DNA of 64,000 bases from Terriglobia bacterium (GTDB lineage Bacteria > Acidobacteriota > Terriglobia > Bryobacterales > Bryobacteraceae): contig JAIQFK010000025.1 in the NCBI GenBank assembly GCA_020073305.1, positions 1 through 64,000 on the forward strand, read 5' to 3'. Below are positions 41,109 to 49,786 of the stretch, piece by piece; position 1 is the stretch's first letter, and each line of letters opens with the position of its first letter. Below the pieces are notes generated by a model that worked only from the letters and a program-made list of their open reading frames with translations, was not told where the DNA came from and made no database searches. Made by a program: the position numbers and the translations under genes.

Positions 41109-41526
41109 GCCGCAAGTGGCGGCGCGGCGGCGCGGCGAAATTTCGATCGCGGGATTTACCTTAATCGAGTTGTTGATCGTGATGTCGATCATCGTGATCC
41201 TGATCTCGGTTGCCATCCCCCTCTATCAAAAGTCCATCCTGCGGACCAGAGAGACGGTATTGCACAACAACTTAATGGTCCTGCGCACGGTAATCGACGA
41301 ATATACTTACGACAAGCAGAAGGCTCCACAAGCTCTCCAGGACCTGGTCCAGGAAGGTTACTTAAGGGAAGTTCCCCAAGATCCCATGACCGGCAACAAC
41401 ACAAGCTGGCGTATCGTGATGGAAGATGCGAACCAGAGTGTGAGCCAAACGGAGCCAGGCATTTTCGATGTGCATAGCATTTCGGATAAGATAGGCTTGG
41501 ATGGAACGCGGTACTCGGATTGGTAA
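41083..41526 (+). CDS. Second GspG-like prepilin
   Basis: 147 residues from the ATG at 41083; a longer in-frame reading from 41008 overlaps the previous gene without a family-like start. Leader 'ARRRGEISIAG' then FTLIELLIVMSIIVILISVAI with Glu at +5, a long helix, 'DPMTGNNTSWRIVMEDAN' and a final 'DGTRYSDW'. It is a paralogue of the preceding prepilin (shared DPMT and DGTxYSxW motifs). It overlaps both neighbours by exactly 26 bases, each time through the same C-terminal motif. Confidence 0.85.
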   Translation: MELLIRNGKPQVAARRRGEISIAGFTLIELLIVMSIIVILISVAIPLYQKSILRTRETVLHNNLMVLRTVIDEYTYDKQKAPQALQDLVQEGYLREVPQDPMTGNNTSWRIVMEDANQSVSQTEPGIFDVHSISDKIGLDGTRYSDW

Positions 41527-43657
41527 GTTAGTTACAAGTGTTGCATTACTTGCCTTCTGTCTTTCCGGCCTGAGTTACTCCCAAACCGCACTGATTTGCA
41601 TCCCTTCAGCCGTGCCCGCCATCGTCCACTCCGAAGGTCTGGCGGAGCGGGTAGGCGATCTCGTCCTGAGCTGTTCAGGAGGAACACCGGGCGTGACAAT
41701 CAGGGGGAACTTCACGGTGTTCCTGACCGTGAACGTCACGAACAAACTTGCAGCAAACAACACAGTGGACGCGCAACTATCGGTCGACACCGGCGCCGGC
41801 CCCTCGCCCTCTGGCATCGCGGCGCAACTCGTCACGCCAAGCGCTGTCGCCTTCAACGGGCTCAGCTTCACTTTGCCTGCCTCGGGAGGCGTGACCCTGC
41901 GAGTGGCGAACTTGCGCGGCAACCTGAGCCAGGTGCAGCCGGCAGCACGAGTCACCACGCCACAGCTGCCCATCACTGCGTCCGTGTCGTTCAGCTCAGC
42001 CGGCAATCCGGCGGTGAGTAACAACCGGTTCACGGTGGCAATCGCGCAGCCTGGGCTGCTCACGGAATCTTCTTCGAGCGGAGTACGTTGTAACGGCTCG
42101 CCTCTGCCTGCAAAGACCACACTGGCGAACCTGCTCGCTCAAGGAACCGGCTTCTTCTCCACGCGCGTAACCGAGGCGTACGCCAGTTCGTTCCAGCCGA
42201 AAGACGCCTTCTCCGATACCGGCACGCGCATCATGGTCCGCTACTCCGGATTCCCCGCGGCCGCGCACCTGTTCGCGCCGGATTTCGTGGCTGGTTCGAG
42301 CGCCATCACACCGACGGCGGGCGGCGATCTCGGCGTGGCGGCATCCGGTGGCCAGTATGCGCCCAGCGCCACAGGGTCTCTGCTGCTCATTCGCGTCATG
42401 GGAGCGGATGAAAACGGCGCGGGCGGAACGCTGGCTTTTGCTCTCCCGGGAATGGGCGCCACCACGTTCACATCGGCTAGTGAAGTCCCGATGACCGACG
42501 GCGCGGGCAACGTGGTCTATGAAGTGGTGGACGCGAACCCGTCTGTCCAGGAAAGTGCTCAGTTCCCCACCTTCGTGGGCCTGGCGCCTACTGGCGGCGG
42601 CAACACCATTGTGGCGGATGCGAAAGTCTCCTTTGCGCCCCTGTCGAGCGTCAACGCGGCGTCCAGTGATCCAGTCCCGCGGTTCGCGGATGTGACGCCG
42701 CAGTCCGACTGCTCGACCCTCATGGACTGCGATGCGGCGTATTTCCCGCATCTTGTCGTCAACTCGCCGGCGCTCGAATTCACGTCTCCGGTTGGAGGCA
42801 GCAGACAGCTAAAGTACTCGGCCGTCAAGAACCAGGGCGGCGGCCTCATGAACTGGACAGCCACGGTCAGCTACCAGACAGGCTCCGGGTGGTTGACGGT
42901 CGACCCTGCGACAGGCTTCAATAACGCGACGCTGGACGTGAACGTCAACCCGAGCGCCCTTGCGGCGGGAACGTACCAGGCCACGATTACCGTCGACGCT
43001 GGGGCGCTCGTGGGAAGCAAGGCGCTCCCGGTGACGCTCACGGTCTCCACCGCGGACAAGACGCCGGTCATTCGCGCGGTCGAAAATGCCGCGAGTTTCC
43101 AGTCCGGGCCCCTGGTGGCAGGGTCCCTCGGAACCATCATGGGATCGAACCTGTCGGGCGCGAATGTCGCTGTGACCTTCGACGCTCTGGCGGCGAAACT
43201 CCTTTACACCAGCAGTACGCAGATCAATCTCCAGGTACCCTCCGAACTGGCGTTCATGCAGGCGGCGCAAATGATTGTCACCGTGGACGGGCTGGTTGCG
43301 GCACAAACCGTTCCGCTGGCCATCGTCGCGCCCGGCATCTTTAGCGGAGGCGTTCTGAACCAGGACAATACTCTCAATAGTGCGTCGAATCCGGCGGCAC
43401 TGGGAAGCGTAATTCAGATTTTCGCAACCGGACTGGCATCCGCGCGAAGCGGAGCTATCAGCGCGCGTCTCGGAAACCAAGTGATCTCGACACCCAATTA
43501 CGCCGGACCCGCCCCAACCGTCCCCGGATTGCAGCAGGTGAACATTACGATTCCCAGCGATCTGGGAGCGACCACAGCGGCCCTGAGCGTCTGCGCCGTC
43601 GCCACCGATCCCAACCAGCCGGTGTGCAGCCCGGCGGTGACAGTGTTCGTCAGGTAG
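41501..43657 (+). CDS. Secreted surface protein with BACON-like and Solibacter C-terminal (TIGR03437-type) domains
   Basis: 718 residues with signal peptide (KLVTSVALLAFCLSGLSYSQ). The first 400 residues are beta-rich and repetitive in Thr/Ala/Val. About 420-515 look BACON-like ('LKYSAVKNQGGGLMNWTATVSYQTGSGWLTVDPATGFNN'). About 520-715 match the C-terminal domain typical of Solibacter proteins: 'VENAASFQSGPLVAGSLGTIMGSNLSG', 'YTSSTQINLQVPSELA', 'PLAIVAPGIF', 'QIFATGLASA', 'PGLQQVNITIPSDLG'. The family's role is unknown, probably adhesive or extracellular. Start at 41501 lies within the preceding prepilin gene; the context suggests a pilus-associated or secreted product. Confidence 0.8.
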   Translation: MERGTRIGKLVTSVALLAFCLSGLSYSQTALICIPSAVPAIVHSEGLAERVGDLVLSCSGGTPGVTIRGNFTVFLTVNVTNKLAANNTVDAQLSVDTGAGPSPSGIAAQLVTPSAVAFNGLSFTLPASGGVTLRVANLRGNLSQVQPAARVTTPQLPITASVSFSSAGNPAVSNNRFTVAIAQPGLLTESSSSGVRCNGSPLPAKTTLANLLAQGTGFFSTRVTEAYASSFQPKDAFSDTGTRIMVRYSGFPAAAHLFAPDFVAGSSAITPTAGGDLGVAASGGQYAPSATGSLLLIRVMGADENGAGGTLAFALPGMGATTFTSASEVPMTDGAGNVVYEVVDANPSVQESAQFPTFVGLAPTGGGNTIVADAKVSFAPLSSVNAASSDPVPRFADVTPQSDCSTLMDCDAAYFPHLVVNSPALEFTSPVGGSRQLKYSAVKNQGGGLMNWTATVSYQTGSGWLTVDPATGFNNATLDVNVNPSALAAGTYQATITVDAGALVGSKALPVTLTVSTADKTPVIRAVENAASFQSGPLVAGSLGTIMGSNLSGANVAVTFDALAAKLLYTSSTQINLQVPSELAFMQAAQMIVTVDGLVAAQTVPLAIVAPGIFSGGVLNQDNTLNSASNPAALGSVIQIFATGLASARSGAISARLGNQVISTPNYAGPAPTVPGLQQVNITIPSDLGATTAALSVCAVATDPNQPVCSPAVTVFVR

Positions 43658-43677
43658 CACCTCGACTCCACGCGCTC

Positions 43678-45675
43678 CTAGCCGGCCGAAACGCTCGTCA
43701 CCTCCTGAGTGCGCAGTTCCTTGATGCGGTCTCTCAATTGTGCGGCTTTCTCGAATTCGAACTTGCGTGCGGCCTCGCGCATCCGTTCCTCGAGTTCACT
43801 GATGAAGCGCTGGCGCTGGTCGGGCGTCATCCGCTCGATGTCTTCATCGGCCTCCACCGGTACGGTCACGTAGTCGCCCTCGGCGATGGCCACCAGGCTC
43901 ATATCGATAGGTTTGATGATGGATTGCGGCGTGATGCCATTGCGCTCGTTGTATTCCACCTGCGTGCGCCGGCGGCGAGTAGTCTCGTCGATGGCTCTGC
44001 GCATGCTATCGGTCATGACATCCGCGTAGAGGACGGCGCGGCCTTCGACATGCCGTGCGGCGCGGCCGATGGTCTGAATCAGCGAACCGCTGGATCGCAG
44101 GAAGCCTTCCTTGTCCGCATCCAGGATTGCGACGAGCGAAACCTCCGGAAGATCAAGCCCCTCGCGCAGCAGGTTGATCCCGATCAGCACGTCGAACTCG
44201 CCGCGGCGCAAATCGCGCAGAATCTTGATGCGGTCGAGCGTCTCCACTTCCGAATGCAGGTAGCGGCAGCGAACGCCGACCTCGGAATAGTATTCCGCCA
44301 GATCCTCGGCCATGCGCTTGGTTAGGGTGGTGACGAGCACGCGCTGGCCGGCGTCGACGCGCTTGCGAATTTCACCCAGCAGGTCGTCCACCTGCCCCTT
44401 AATGGGCCGCACCTCCACTTCCGGATCCACCAGGCCGGTGGGCCGGATGATCTGCTCGACCACCACGCCGGCTGATTTGGTCAGCTCGTACGGGCCCGGC
44501 GTGGCCGAAACGTAGACCACCTGGTTCACACGATTCTCAAATTCCTCGAAAGTGAGCGGCCGGTTGTCGAGCGCGCTGGGCAGCCGGAATCCGTGCGCCA
44601 CCAGCACCTCTTTGCGCGAGCGATCACCGTGATACATGCCATGCAACTGAGGCACCGTCTGGTGGCTCTCGTCGAGGAACATGAGGGCATCGTGCGGGAG
44701 GTAATCCAGCAGCGTGGGCGGCGCTTCGCCCGGCAGACGGCCCGAAAAATGCCGCGAATAATTCTCGATGCCGTGGCAGTAGCCGATCTCCTTCATCATT
44801 TCGAGATCGAACATAGTGCGCTGGTAAAGGCGCTGGGCCTCGATCATCTTGCCCTGCTTTTCCAGTTCCTTGCGCCACCACTCCAGCTCCGTCCGGATTC
44901 CGTCCATGGCCTTTTCCCGGGTCTCATCCGACATCACGTAGTGCGTTTTGGGATAGATGGGCAGGCGCAGGTACGTTTGTCGTACCTGGCCCAGCAGCGG
45001 ATCAATCTGCGAGAGGCTCTCGATCTCATCGCCAAACAGCTCGATGCGGTAGGCGTAATCTTCGTACGTCGGATAGAGTTCGATGACGTCGCCGCGCACG
45101 CGAAACGTGCCGCGGCGGAAGTCATGGTCGTTGCGTTCGTACAGAATGTCCACCAGGCGCGACAGGATCTGGTTGCGCGAAATCTTCTGCCCCTTTTCGA
45201 GCATGAGCAGCATGCCGTAGTACGCTTCGGGCGAGCCGAGGCCGTAGATGCAGCTCACGCTCGCCACGATGACGCAGTCGCGCCGTTCGAAAAGGGAGCG
45301 CGTCGCCGAGAGCCGCAATTTATCCAGCTCGTCGTTGATGGTGGCTTCCTTCTCGATGTAGACGTCGCTTGAGGGAATGTAGGCTTCGGGCTGGTAGTAG
45401 TCGTAATAACTGACGAAATACTCGACGGCGTTGGAAGGGAAGAAGCTCTTGAACTCGTGGAACAGTTGCGCGGCGAGCGTCTTGTTGTGGGCCAGAACCA
45501 GCGCCGGCCGGCCGGCTTGTTCGATGACCTTCGCCATGGTGAAGGTCTTGCCGGAACCGGTGACGCCCAACAGAACCTGGTGCTTATCACCGTCCTGGAC
45601 GCCCCGCATGAGTTCTTCGATAGCGGTTTCCTGATCACCCCGCGGGCGATAGTTCACCGCCAGATGAAACGACAT
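43678..45675 (-). CDS. uvrB: Excinuclease ABC subunit B
   Basis: 665 residues, normal length. Walker A '[14 protein letters not shown]', beta-hairpin '[29 protein letters not shown]', '[14 protein letters not shown]' (Walker B DEAD-like), helicase motifs V/VI '[27 protein letters not shown]', 'QTIGRAARH', and the C-terminal UVR motif '[30 protein letters not shown]'. It verifies damage and helps UvrA and UvrC in nucleotide excision repair. It stands alone between the surface-protein gene (convergent) and the glycan cluster. Confidence 0.97.
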   Translation of the reverse strand: MSFHLAVNYRPRGDQETAIEELMRGVQDGDKHQVLLGVTGSGKTFTMAKVIEQAGRPALVLAHNKTLAAQLFHEFKSFFPSNAVEYFVSYYDYYQPEAYIPSSDVYIEKEATINDELDKLRLSATRSLFERRDCVIVASVSCIYGLGSPEAYYGMLLMLEKGQKISRNQILSRLVDILYERNDHDFRRGTFRVRGDVIELYPTYEDYAYRIELFGDEIESLSQIDPLLGQVRQTYLRLPIYPKTHYVMSDETREKAMDGIRTELEWWRKELEKQGKMIEAQRLYQRTMFDLEMMKEIGYCHGIENYSRHFSGRLPGEAPPTLLDYLPHDALMFLDESHQTVPQLHGMYHGDRSRKEVLVAHGFRLPSALDNRPLTFEEFENRVNQVVYVSATPGPYELTKSAGVVVEQIIRPTGLVDPEVEVRPIKGQVDDLLGEIRKRVDAGQRVLVTTLTKRMAEDLAEYYSEVGVRCRYLHSEVETLDRIKILRDLRRGEFDVLIGINLLREGLDLPEVSLVAILDADKEGFLRSSGSLIQTIGRAARHVEGRAVLYADVMTDSMRRAIDETTRRRRTQVEYNERNGITPQSIIKPIDMSLVAIAEGDYVTVPVEADEDIERMTPDQRQRFISELEERMREAARKFEFEKAAQLRDRIKELRTQEVTSVSAG

Positions 45676-45805
45676 AGTTTCAGCGTAGCATTGTGGGCAA
45701 GAAGGGACCCCGAAGGTTGGAGCCAGTGAACCAGAATGAACCAGGGACGGACCTCAACTCCCCAATTTCACCGCCCTTAGGCCATCTCTGTCAGGAAACC
45801 GGCGG
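45676..45805. promoter_or_regulatory. Intergenic region upstream of uvrB
   Basis: 130 bases between uvrB and the GT4 gene, both minus-strand. It must contain the uvrB promoter and the end of the glycan operon. I see no recognised LexA box and no clear hairpin. Confidence 0.3.
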
Positions 45806-46918
45806 TCAACCGCTCTTTGCCGCCTGCACGAGGACGTCCAGCGTCAGGCGCGCCGTTCTCTTCCAGGAAAATTGGGCGGCCCTTTGCGGCCCTCTGGCGG
45901 AGAGTTCGGCGCGCAGCCGGTCGTTGGAAACCAGTTTCGTCATGGCATCCAGCAGAGCCTGGTCGTCTTGCGGGTCGAACCGCAGGGCTGCATCACCCGC
46001 CGTGCTCGCCAGCGGTTCGATATCCGAACACGCGGTAGGGATGCCCGCCGCCAGCGCCTCCACGACCGGCAATCCGAAGCCTTCGAACGTGGAGGGATAA
46101 ACAAAGGTGGAAGCCCGCGCGTAGAGAGCATAGAGATCTTCCCGCGGAATCCAGCCGGTGAACTCCACCGCATCCGAGAGCCCGAGTTCGTGCTGCAAGT
46201 GCTCGAGATTCGCGGCTTCGAATCCGCGCAGGCCGGCGACAATCAGCCGGAATTCCGGCCGGACGTGCCGGAACCGGACAAATGCGCGGAGGAGCCGGTC
46301 GAGGTTCTTGTGCGGATGCAGCGTCGACACCGTTAACAGGAACGGCTCGGGCCGGCGCGCTCGCGCAATCTCGAAGAACTTCGGATCCACGCCCAGCGGG
46401 ATCACTCGCACCTTTTCGCCCGGCAGCCGATAAAACTGCATGAGATCGGTGCGCGTCGCCTCCGAATCCGCGATCACCATGCGCGAGAGGTGCGCCGACC
46501 AGTAGAGCAGAAATCTCCAGAAGGGCAGATCAAACCACCGGAAGTATTCGGGGTGTCTCTTGTGCTGCAGATCATGAAAGACGGTGACCTGCGGGCAGCC
46601 GCACAGGATGGGCGCTGTGAAGCCGGGGTTCAGCAGGACATCGACGTTCTGTTTAGCGATCGCGAGAGGCAGCACCGTCTGCTCCCACAGAATCCGCGCG
46701 GGCCGGAAGGACGCCTGGACAGCCTGCGGGACGGTGCGAAAGTTCGGCGTCTGCGGCGCGAGTTCGCCCCTGGTCTCACGGTTCGTGAACAGAACATACT
46801 CATTTGCAGTGTCGATCCCGGCAAGCGCCCCCAGCAGGTTCCGCAGATAAATCTCGGTGCCGCCTACGCCTCCGGGAATCAGATACAGCGCATTCACGCC
46901 GATGCGGAGCGAGCTCAT
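45806..46918 (-). CDS. GT4-family glycosyltransferase
   Basis: 370 residues, GT-B fold. 'RIGVNALYLIPGGVGGTEIYLRNLLGAL' is the N-terminal nucleotide-sugar fold; 'ATRTDLMQFYRLPGEKVRVIPLGVDPKFF' and 'TVSTLHPHKNLDRLLRAF' are the GT4 linker; 'YPSTFEGFGLPVVEALAAGIPTACSDIEPLASTAGDAALRFDPQD' is the E-x7-E motif region binding the donor. It transfers a sugar, probably mannose or a similar residue, to a polysaccharide or lipid-linked acceptor at the cytosolic membrane face. Last gene of the minus-strand glycan cluster that starts at about 50.8 kb. Confidence 0.9.
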   Translation of the reverse strand: MSSLRIGVNALYLIPGGVGGTEIYLRNLLGALAGIDTANEYVLFTNRETRGELAPQTPNFRTVPQAVQASFRPARILWEQTVLPLAIAKQNVDVLLNPGFTAPILCGCPQVTVFHDLQHKRHPEYFRWFDLPFWRFLLYWSAHLSRMVIADSEATRTDLMQFYRLPGEKVRVIPLGVDPKFFEIARARRPEPFLLTVSTLHPHKNLDRLLRAFVRFRHVRPEFRLIVAGLRGFEAANLEHLQHELGLSDAVEFTGWIPREDLYALYARASTFVYPSTFEGFGLPVVEALAAGIPTACSDIEPLASTAGDAALRFDPQDDQALLDAMTKLVSNDRLRAELSARGPQRAAQFSWKRTARLTLDVLVQAAKSG

Positions 46919-46920
46919 TC

Positions 46921-48678
46921 TTAGGGACGGGCTACGTTTCGTTGCGCTTCGATCATGGCCAGCGCCCGGCGGGCCGTTTCATTTCGCGGATTGAGAGCCA
47001 GCGCCCGGCGGAAATCTTCGATGCCGGCGCCGGGATTGCCCTGCGCGATGCGTACGCCACCTCGGTAGACGTAGGTCATGTCAAAATTCGGGTCGATTTT
47101 CTCGGCGGTCGCCAGGGCATCGAGCGCTTCGGCGTTCTTTCCCTGCTTGCCATAGACCATGCCGATTTGCGAATACACGTGGGCGGTCTGCCTCAGAGCC
47201 GCGGCCTGACTGAACTTCTGGAGCGCCTGCTCCGGCTGGTTGAGGCAATCGTAATCCAGCGCCCAATCCATGAGCAAACGGTAATCGCTCCCGTCCAACC
47301 GCGCAATACGCTCGTAGAGGGGCAACGCTTGGGCGCAGTGGCCGACCTCGTAATAGGCCTGCGCAAGCTGAAACAGCACGCGGCCTTGGTTCGGTGATTC
47401 TGCCGCGGTGTCCTCCCACAGGGCGATTTTGTCGCTCCATACGACATTCCGGTTGTGCGTGGCGATTCCGCCGATCAACAGGACGCCGGCCAGCCCCGCG
47501 ATCCATTTCGGCTGCTGGACATCCACGCGCCGTAAGAATTCCAGCACGATGAACAACAGGCCGATCATGGATAGATACAGCCGACGTTCGGCTACCGGGT
47601 CTGCGATCGGTACAAAGGACGACGTCGGCGCCATCAAAATCAGAAACGCAAAGAAGCCATAAGCTGCCAGCGGATAGCGGCGGCGATAGTAATAGGCCGC
47701 ACCCGCCGCCAGCAGAATGGCGATGAGCCCGACAAGAGCGCCGTGCTGGAGAAGGGTGCGCGACGGAGGGAAATCGTAATCGATTCGCAACCCGAGCGGG
47801 AACAGAAACAAGCGAATGTACAGCCAGAATGCCCGGCACTGGGTGAAGAAGTACTGATACCACGTGAAGTCCTTGATGTTGAAACCGGCGGACGTTGCGC
47901 CCCGCAACTGGCGCGCCAGGTACAACACCGCGAGCACCCCGCTGATCGTGACCGGTACGTACAGGCGCCAATTTCGGCGGATTCCGGCGAAAGAGAACGG
48001 CGGGTTCCAGAAATAATCCGTGAGCAGGAGGAGCGCCGGAAGAACGACGGTGTGCTCCTTGGACAGCACCGCTGCGGCGAACACAAGCAGAACCATGGCC
48101 GTGCGGGTCCAGGTGATTTCTGTGGACCGCCTGTACAGAAACAGCGCGAAGGCGCCCAAGAATAACAGAACGCTCAGATTCTCCGACCGGCTGGCCACAT
48201 ATCCCACCGACTCCGAATTCACCGGGTGCAGCAGAAACAGGGCGCCGGCGAAGACGGCAAGCACTTGGCGCCGCGCGCGCTCCACTTGTGCCCATTCCAA
48301 GACCTTGTTCGCGATGAGAAAAATGAGAACCGAGACCATCGCGTGGAAGAAGACGTTAAACAGGTGATACGAGAACGTCTGCTTTCCGGAAAGCTCAAAG
48401 TTGATCCAGTAGCTGAACATCAGCAGCGGACGCACGCCCGTGATCCACGCGCGCAGCGAGTCGAATGGAAAGTCAGCCTGCCCGAAAGGCAAGTATTGGT
48501 CGTCGAATAAGAACGGACCGTTGAGCGACGGTTCATAGACTGCGAACGCTACTACCAAGGCCGCCGCGAAGCCGATCGCATAGGGCCGGAAGACACTTCG
48601 AGGCTTCTCCGCTATGAGCGGCGCAGGTTTGGCGCCCGCACGGCCGCTCTTTCGGGACTGCGCTTTCTTGGTTTTCAT
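46921..48678 (-). CDS. TMTC-like GT-C membrane glycosyltransferase with C-terminal TPRs
   Basis: 585 residues. After a cytosolic Lys/Arg-rich start there are about 10-11 transmembrane helices. The first loop 'AVYEPSLNGPFLFDDQYLPFGQ' has the Asp-Asp of GT-C enzymes, and 'RPLLMFSYWINFELSGKQTFSYHLFNVFFHAM' closely resembles the TMTC/DUF1736 O-mannosyltransferase signature. About 405-580 are TPR repeats ('LFQLAQAYYEVGHCAQALPLYERIARLDG', 'YVYRGGVRIAQGNPGAGIEDFRRALALNPRNE'). TMTC proteins glycosylate secreted proteins using polyprenyl-phosphate mannose, which the GT2 at 49046-49786 could supply. Two bases separate it from the GT4 gene. Confidence 0.82.
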   Translation of the reverse strand: MKTKKAQSRKSGRAGAKPAPLIAEKPRSVFRPYAIGFAAALVVAFAVYEPSLNGPFLFDDQYLPFGQADFPFDSLRAWITGVRPLLMFSYWINFELSGKQTFSYHLFNVFFHAMVSVLIFLIANKVLEWAQVERARRQVLAVFAGALFLLHPVNSESVGYVASRSENLSVLLFLGAFALFLYRRSTEITWTRTAMVLLVFAAAVLSKEHTVVLPALLLLTDYFWNPPFSFAGIRRNWRLYVPVTISGVLAVLYLARQLRGATSAGFNIKDFTWYQYFFTQCRAFWLYIRLFLFPLGLRIDYDFPPSRTLLQHGALVGLIAILLAAGAAYYYRRRYPLAAYGFFAFLILMAPTSSFVPIADPVAERRLYLSMIGLLFIVLEFLRRVDVQQPKWIAGLAGVLLIGGIATHNRNVVWSDKIALWEDTAAESPNQGRVLFQLAQAYYEVGHCAQALPLYERIARLDGSDYRLLMDWALDYDCLNQPEQALQKFSQAAALRQTAHVYSQIGMVYGKQGKNAEALDALATAEKIDPNFDMTYVYRGGVRIAQGNPGAGIEDFRRALALNPRNETARRALAMIEAQRNVARP

Positions 48679-48685
48679 TCGCGAA

Positions 48686-49045
48686 TCAGAAGCCGGCTGC
48701 CCGATCCTTCAAAGACTGAATGTGGTACTCGAGAATGGCCACGCGTTGCGCCAGCGCGATGTTGTCGTCTTTCAACTGCGAAATGATGAGGGAAAACCGG
48801 TAGAAAATAATCAGAAATACGCAGCCCACGATCAACAGCAGGGCCAGCGGCGGATCCGCGACGCCCAGCAGATCCGCCATGGCGTGCAGAAATCCACGGG
48901 CGCGCGATAAGGCCAGCAGAGCCACCGCGCCGGTCAGCCACGCGACGGAGTATTCCACGCGAATGCGCGCCCGCCGCACGGAGAACAGCACCAGCACGAT
49001 GAGCAGCGCGCTCATACCTGTCATTACGTTCAGGAGGCGGTCCAA
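48686..49045 (-). CDS. DUF2304 small membrane protein
   Basis: 119 residues with three hydrophobic helices ('TGMSALLIVLVLFSVRRARI', 'VEYSVAWLTGAVALLALSRA', 'ALLLIVGCVFLIIFYRFSLII') and a C-terminal coiled coil ('QLKDDNIALAQRVAILEYHIQSLKDRA'). This is the DUF2304 layout; these proteins usually accompany dolichyl-phosphate-mannose-synthase-like GT2 genes, as here. It starts directly after the GT2 stop (49046), so the two are co-translated. It probably anchors the GT2 at the membrane or helps flip its lipid product. Confidence 0.85.
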   Translation of the reverse strand: MDRLLNVMTGMSALLIVLVLFSVRRARIRVEYSVAWLTGAVALLALSRARGFLHAMADLLGVADPPLALLLIVGCVFLIIFYRFSLIISQLKDDNIALAQRVAILEYHIQSLKDRAAGF

Positions 49046-49786
49046 TCATGACCTCCGGGATTCGGTTGGAATCCTGCGCTCGTATTTCAGTACATTCACA
49101 AACACCCCGAGCAGCACATGAACAATATAGTAGATGGATTTCATGGGCGTGATCGTGGAGCGTCCGGTTCGCCTGGGAAGCATGTGGCACGGCACCTCCA
49201 CGAAGCGGAAGCGCCGCCTCTGCAGAACGACCAGCGCCTCGATTTCCGGATACTCGAGCGGAAAACTGTGGCTGAACACTTCGAGCGCGCTTCGGTTCAC
49301 ACCCACGAATCCCGAAGTCGGATCGCGCACGGGCCTGCCCAGAATGGGCCGCAACACGAGGCGGAAGAATCGAATGCCGGTGGCGCGCAGCCAGCTGGTG
49401 CCGCCGCTGGTGCCGTTCACATAACGCGAGCCGATCACCATTTCGCAGCCGGATGCGCGAAGGGCCTCGAACACCGTGGGGATATCGCGCGCGTCGTGCT
49501 GCCCGTCGCCGTCCACCCGAATCACGTATTCATAACCCAGTTCGAAGGCCAGCTTGTAGCCCGCCTGCACACAACCGCCCAGCCCCAGATGGTGCGGCAG
49601 GGGAAGAACACCGGCGCCGGCGCTCCGCGCATTGGCCACGGTGTTGTCCTTGGAGCAATCATCCACCACCAGCACCGGAGTGCCCGGCATCACCTGCTTG
49701 ACCCCTTCCACCACGCCCCGGATGGCGCCTTCCTCGTTATAGGCCGGCACGAGGATCAACAGTTTCTCGGGATGATCCGGCGCCAT
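49046..49786 (-). CDS. GT2 polyprenyl-phosphate sugar synthase-like glycosyltransferase
   Basis: 246 residues from the ATG at 49786 (MAPDHPEKLLILVPAYNEEGAI), which shares a base with the upstream stop (TGATG); upstream reading is antisense-like. GT-A motifs: 'VPAYNEE', 'VLVVDDCSKDNT', 'DGDGQHDARDIP' (DxD-type metal site), 'GSRYVNGT' and 'TSGFVGVNRSALEVF'. It resembles dolichyl/undecaprenyl-phosphate mannose synthases, making lipid-linked sugar donors. The TMTC-like GT-C two genes downstream could use that donor. A DUF2304 partner follows directly. Confidence 0.9.
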   Translation of the reverse strand: MAPDHPEKLLILVPAYNEEGAIRGVVEGVKQVMPGTPVLVVDDCSKDNTVANARSAGAGVLPLPHHLGLGGCVQAGYKLAFELGYEYVIRVDGDGQHDARDIPTVFEALRASGCEMVIGSRYVNGTSGGTSWLRATGIRFFRLVLRPILGRPVRDPTSGFVGVNRSALEVFSHSFPLEYPEIEALVVLQRRRFRFVEVPCHMLPRRTGRSTITPMKSIYYIVHVLLGVFVNVLKYERRIPTESRRS

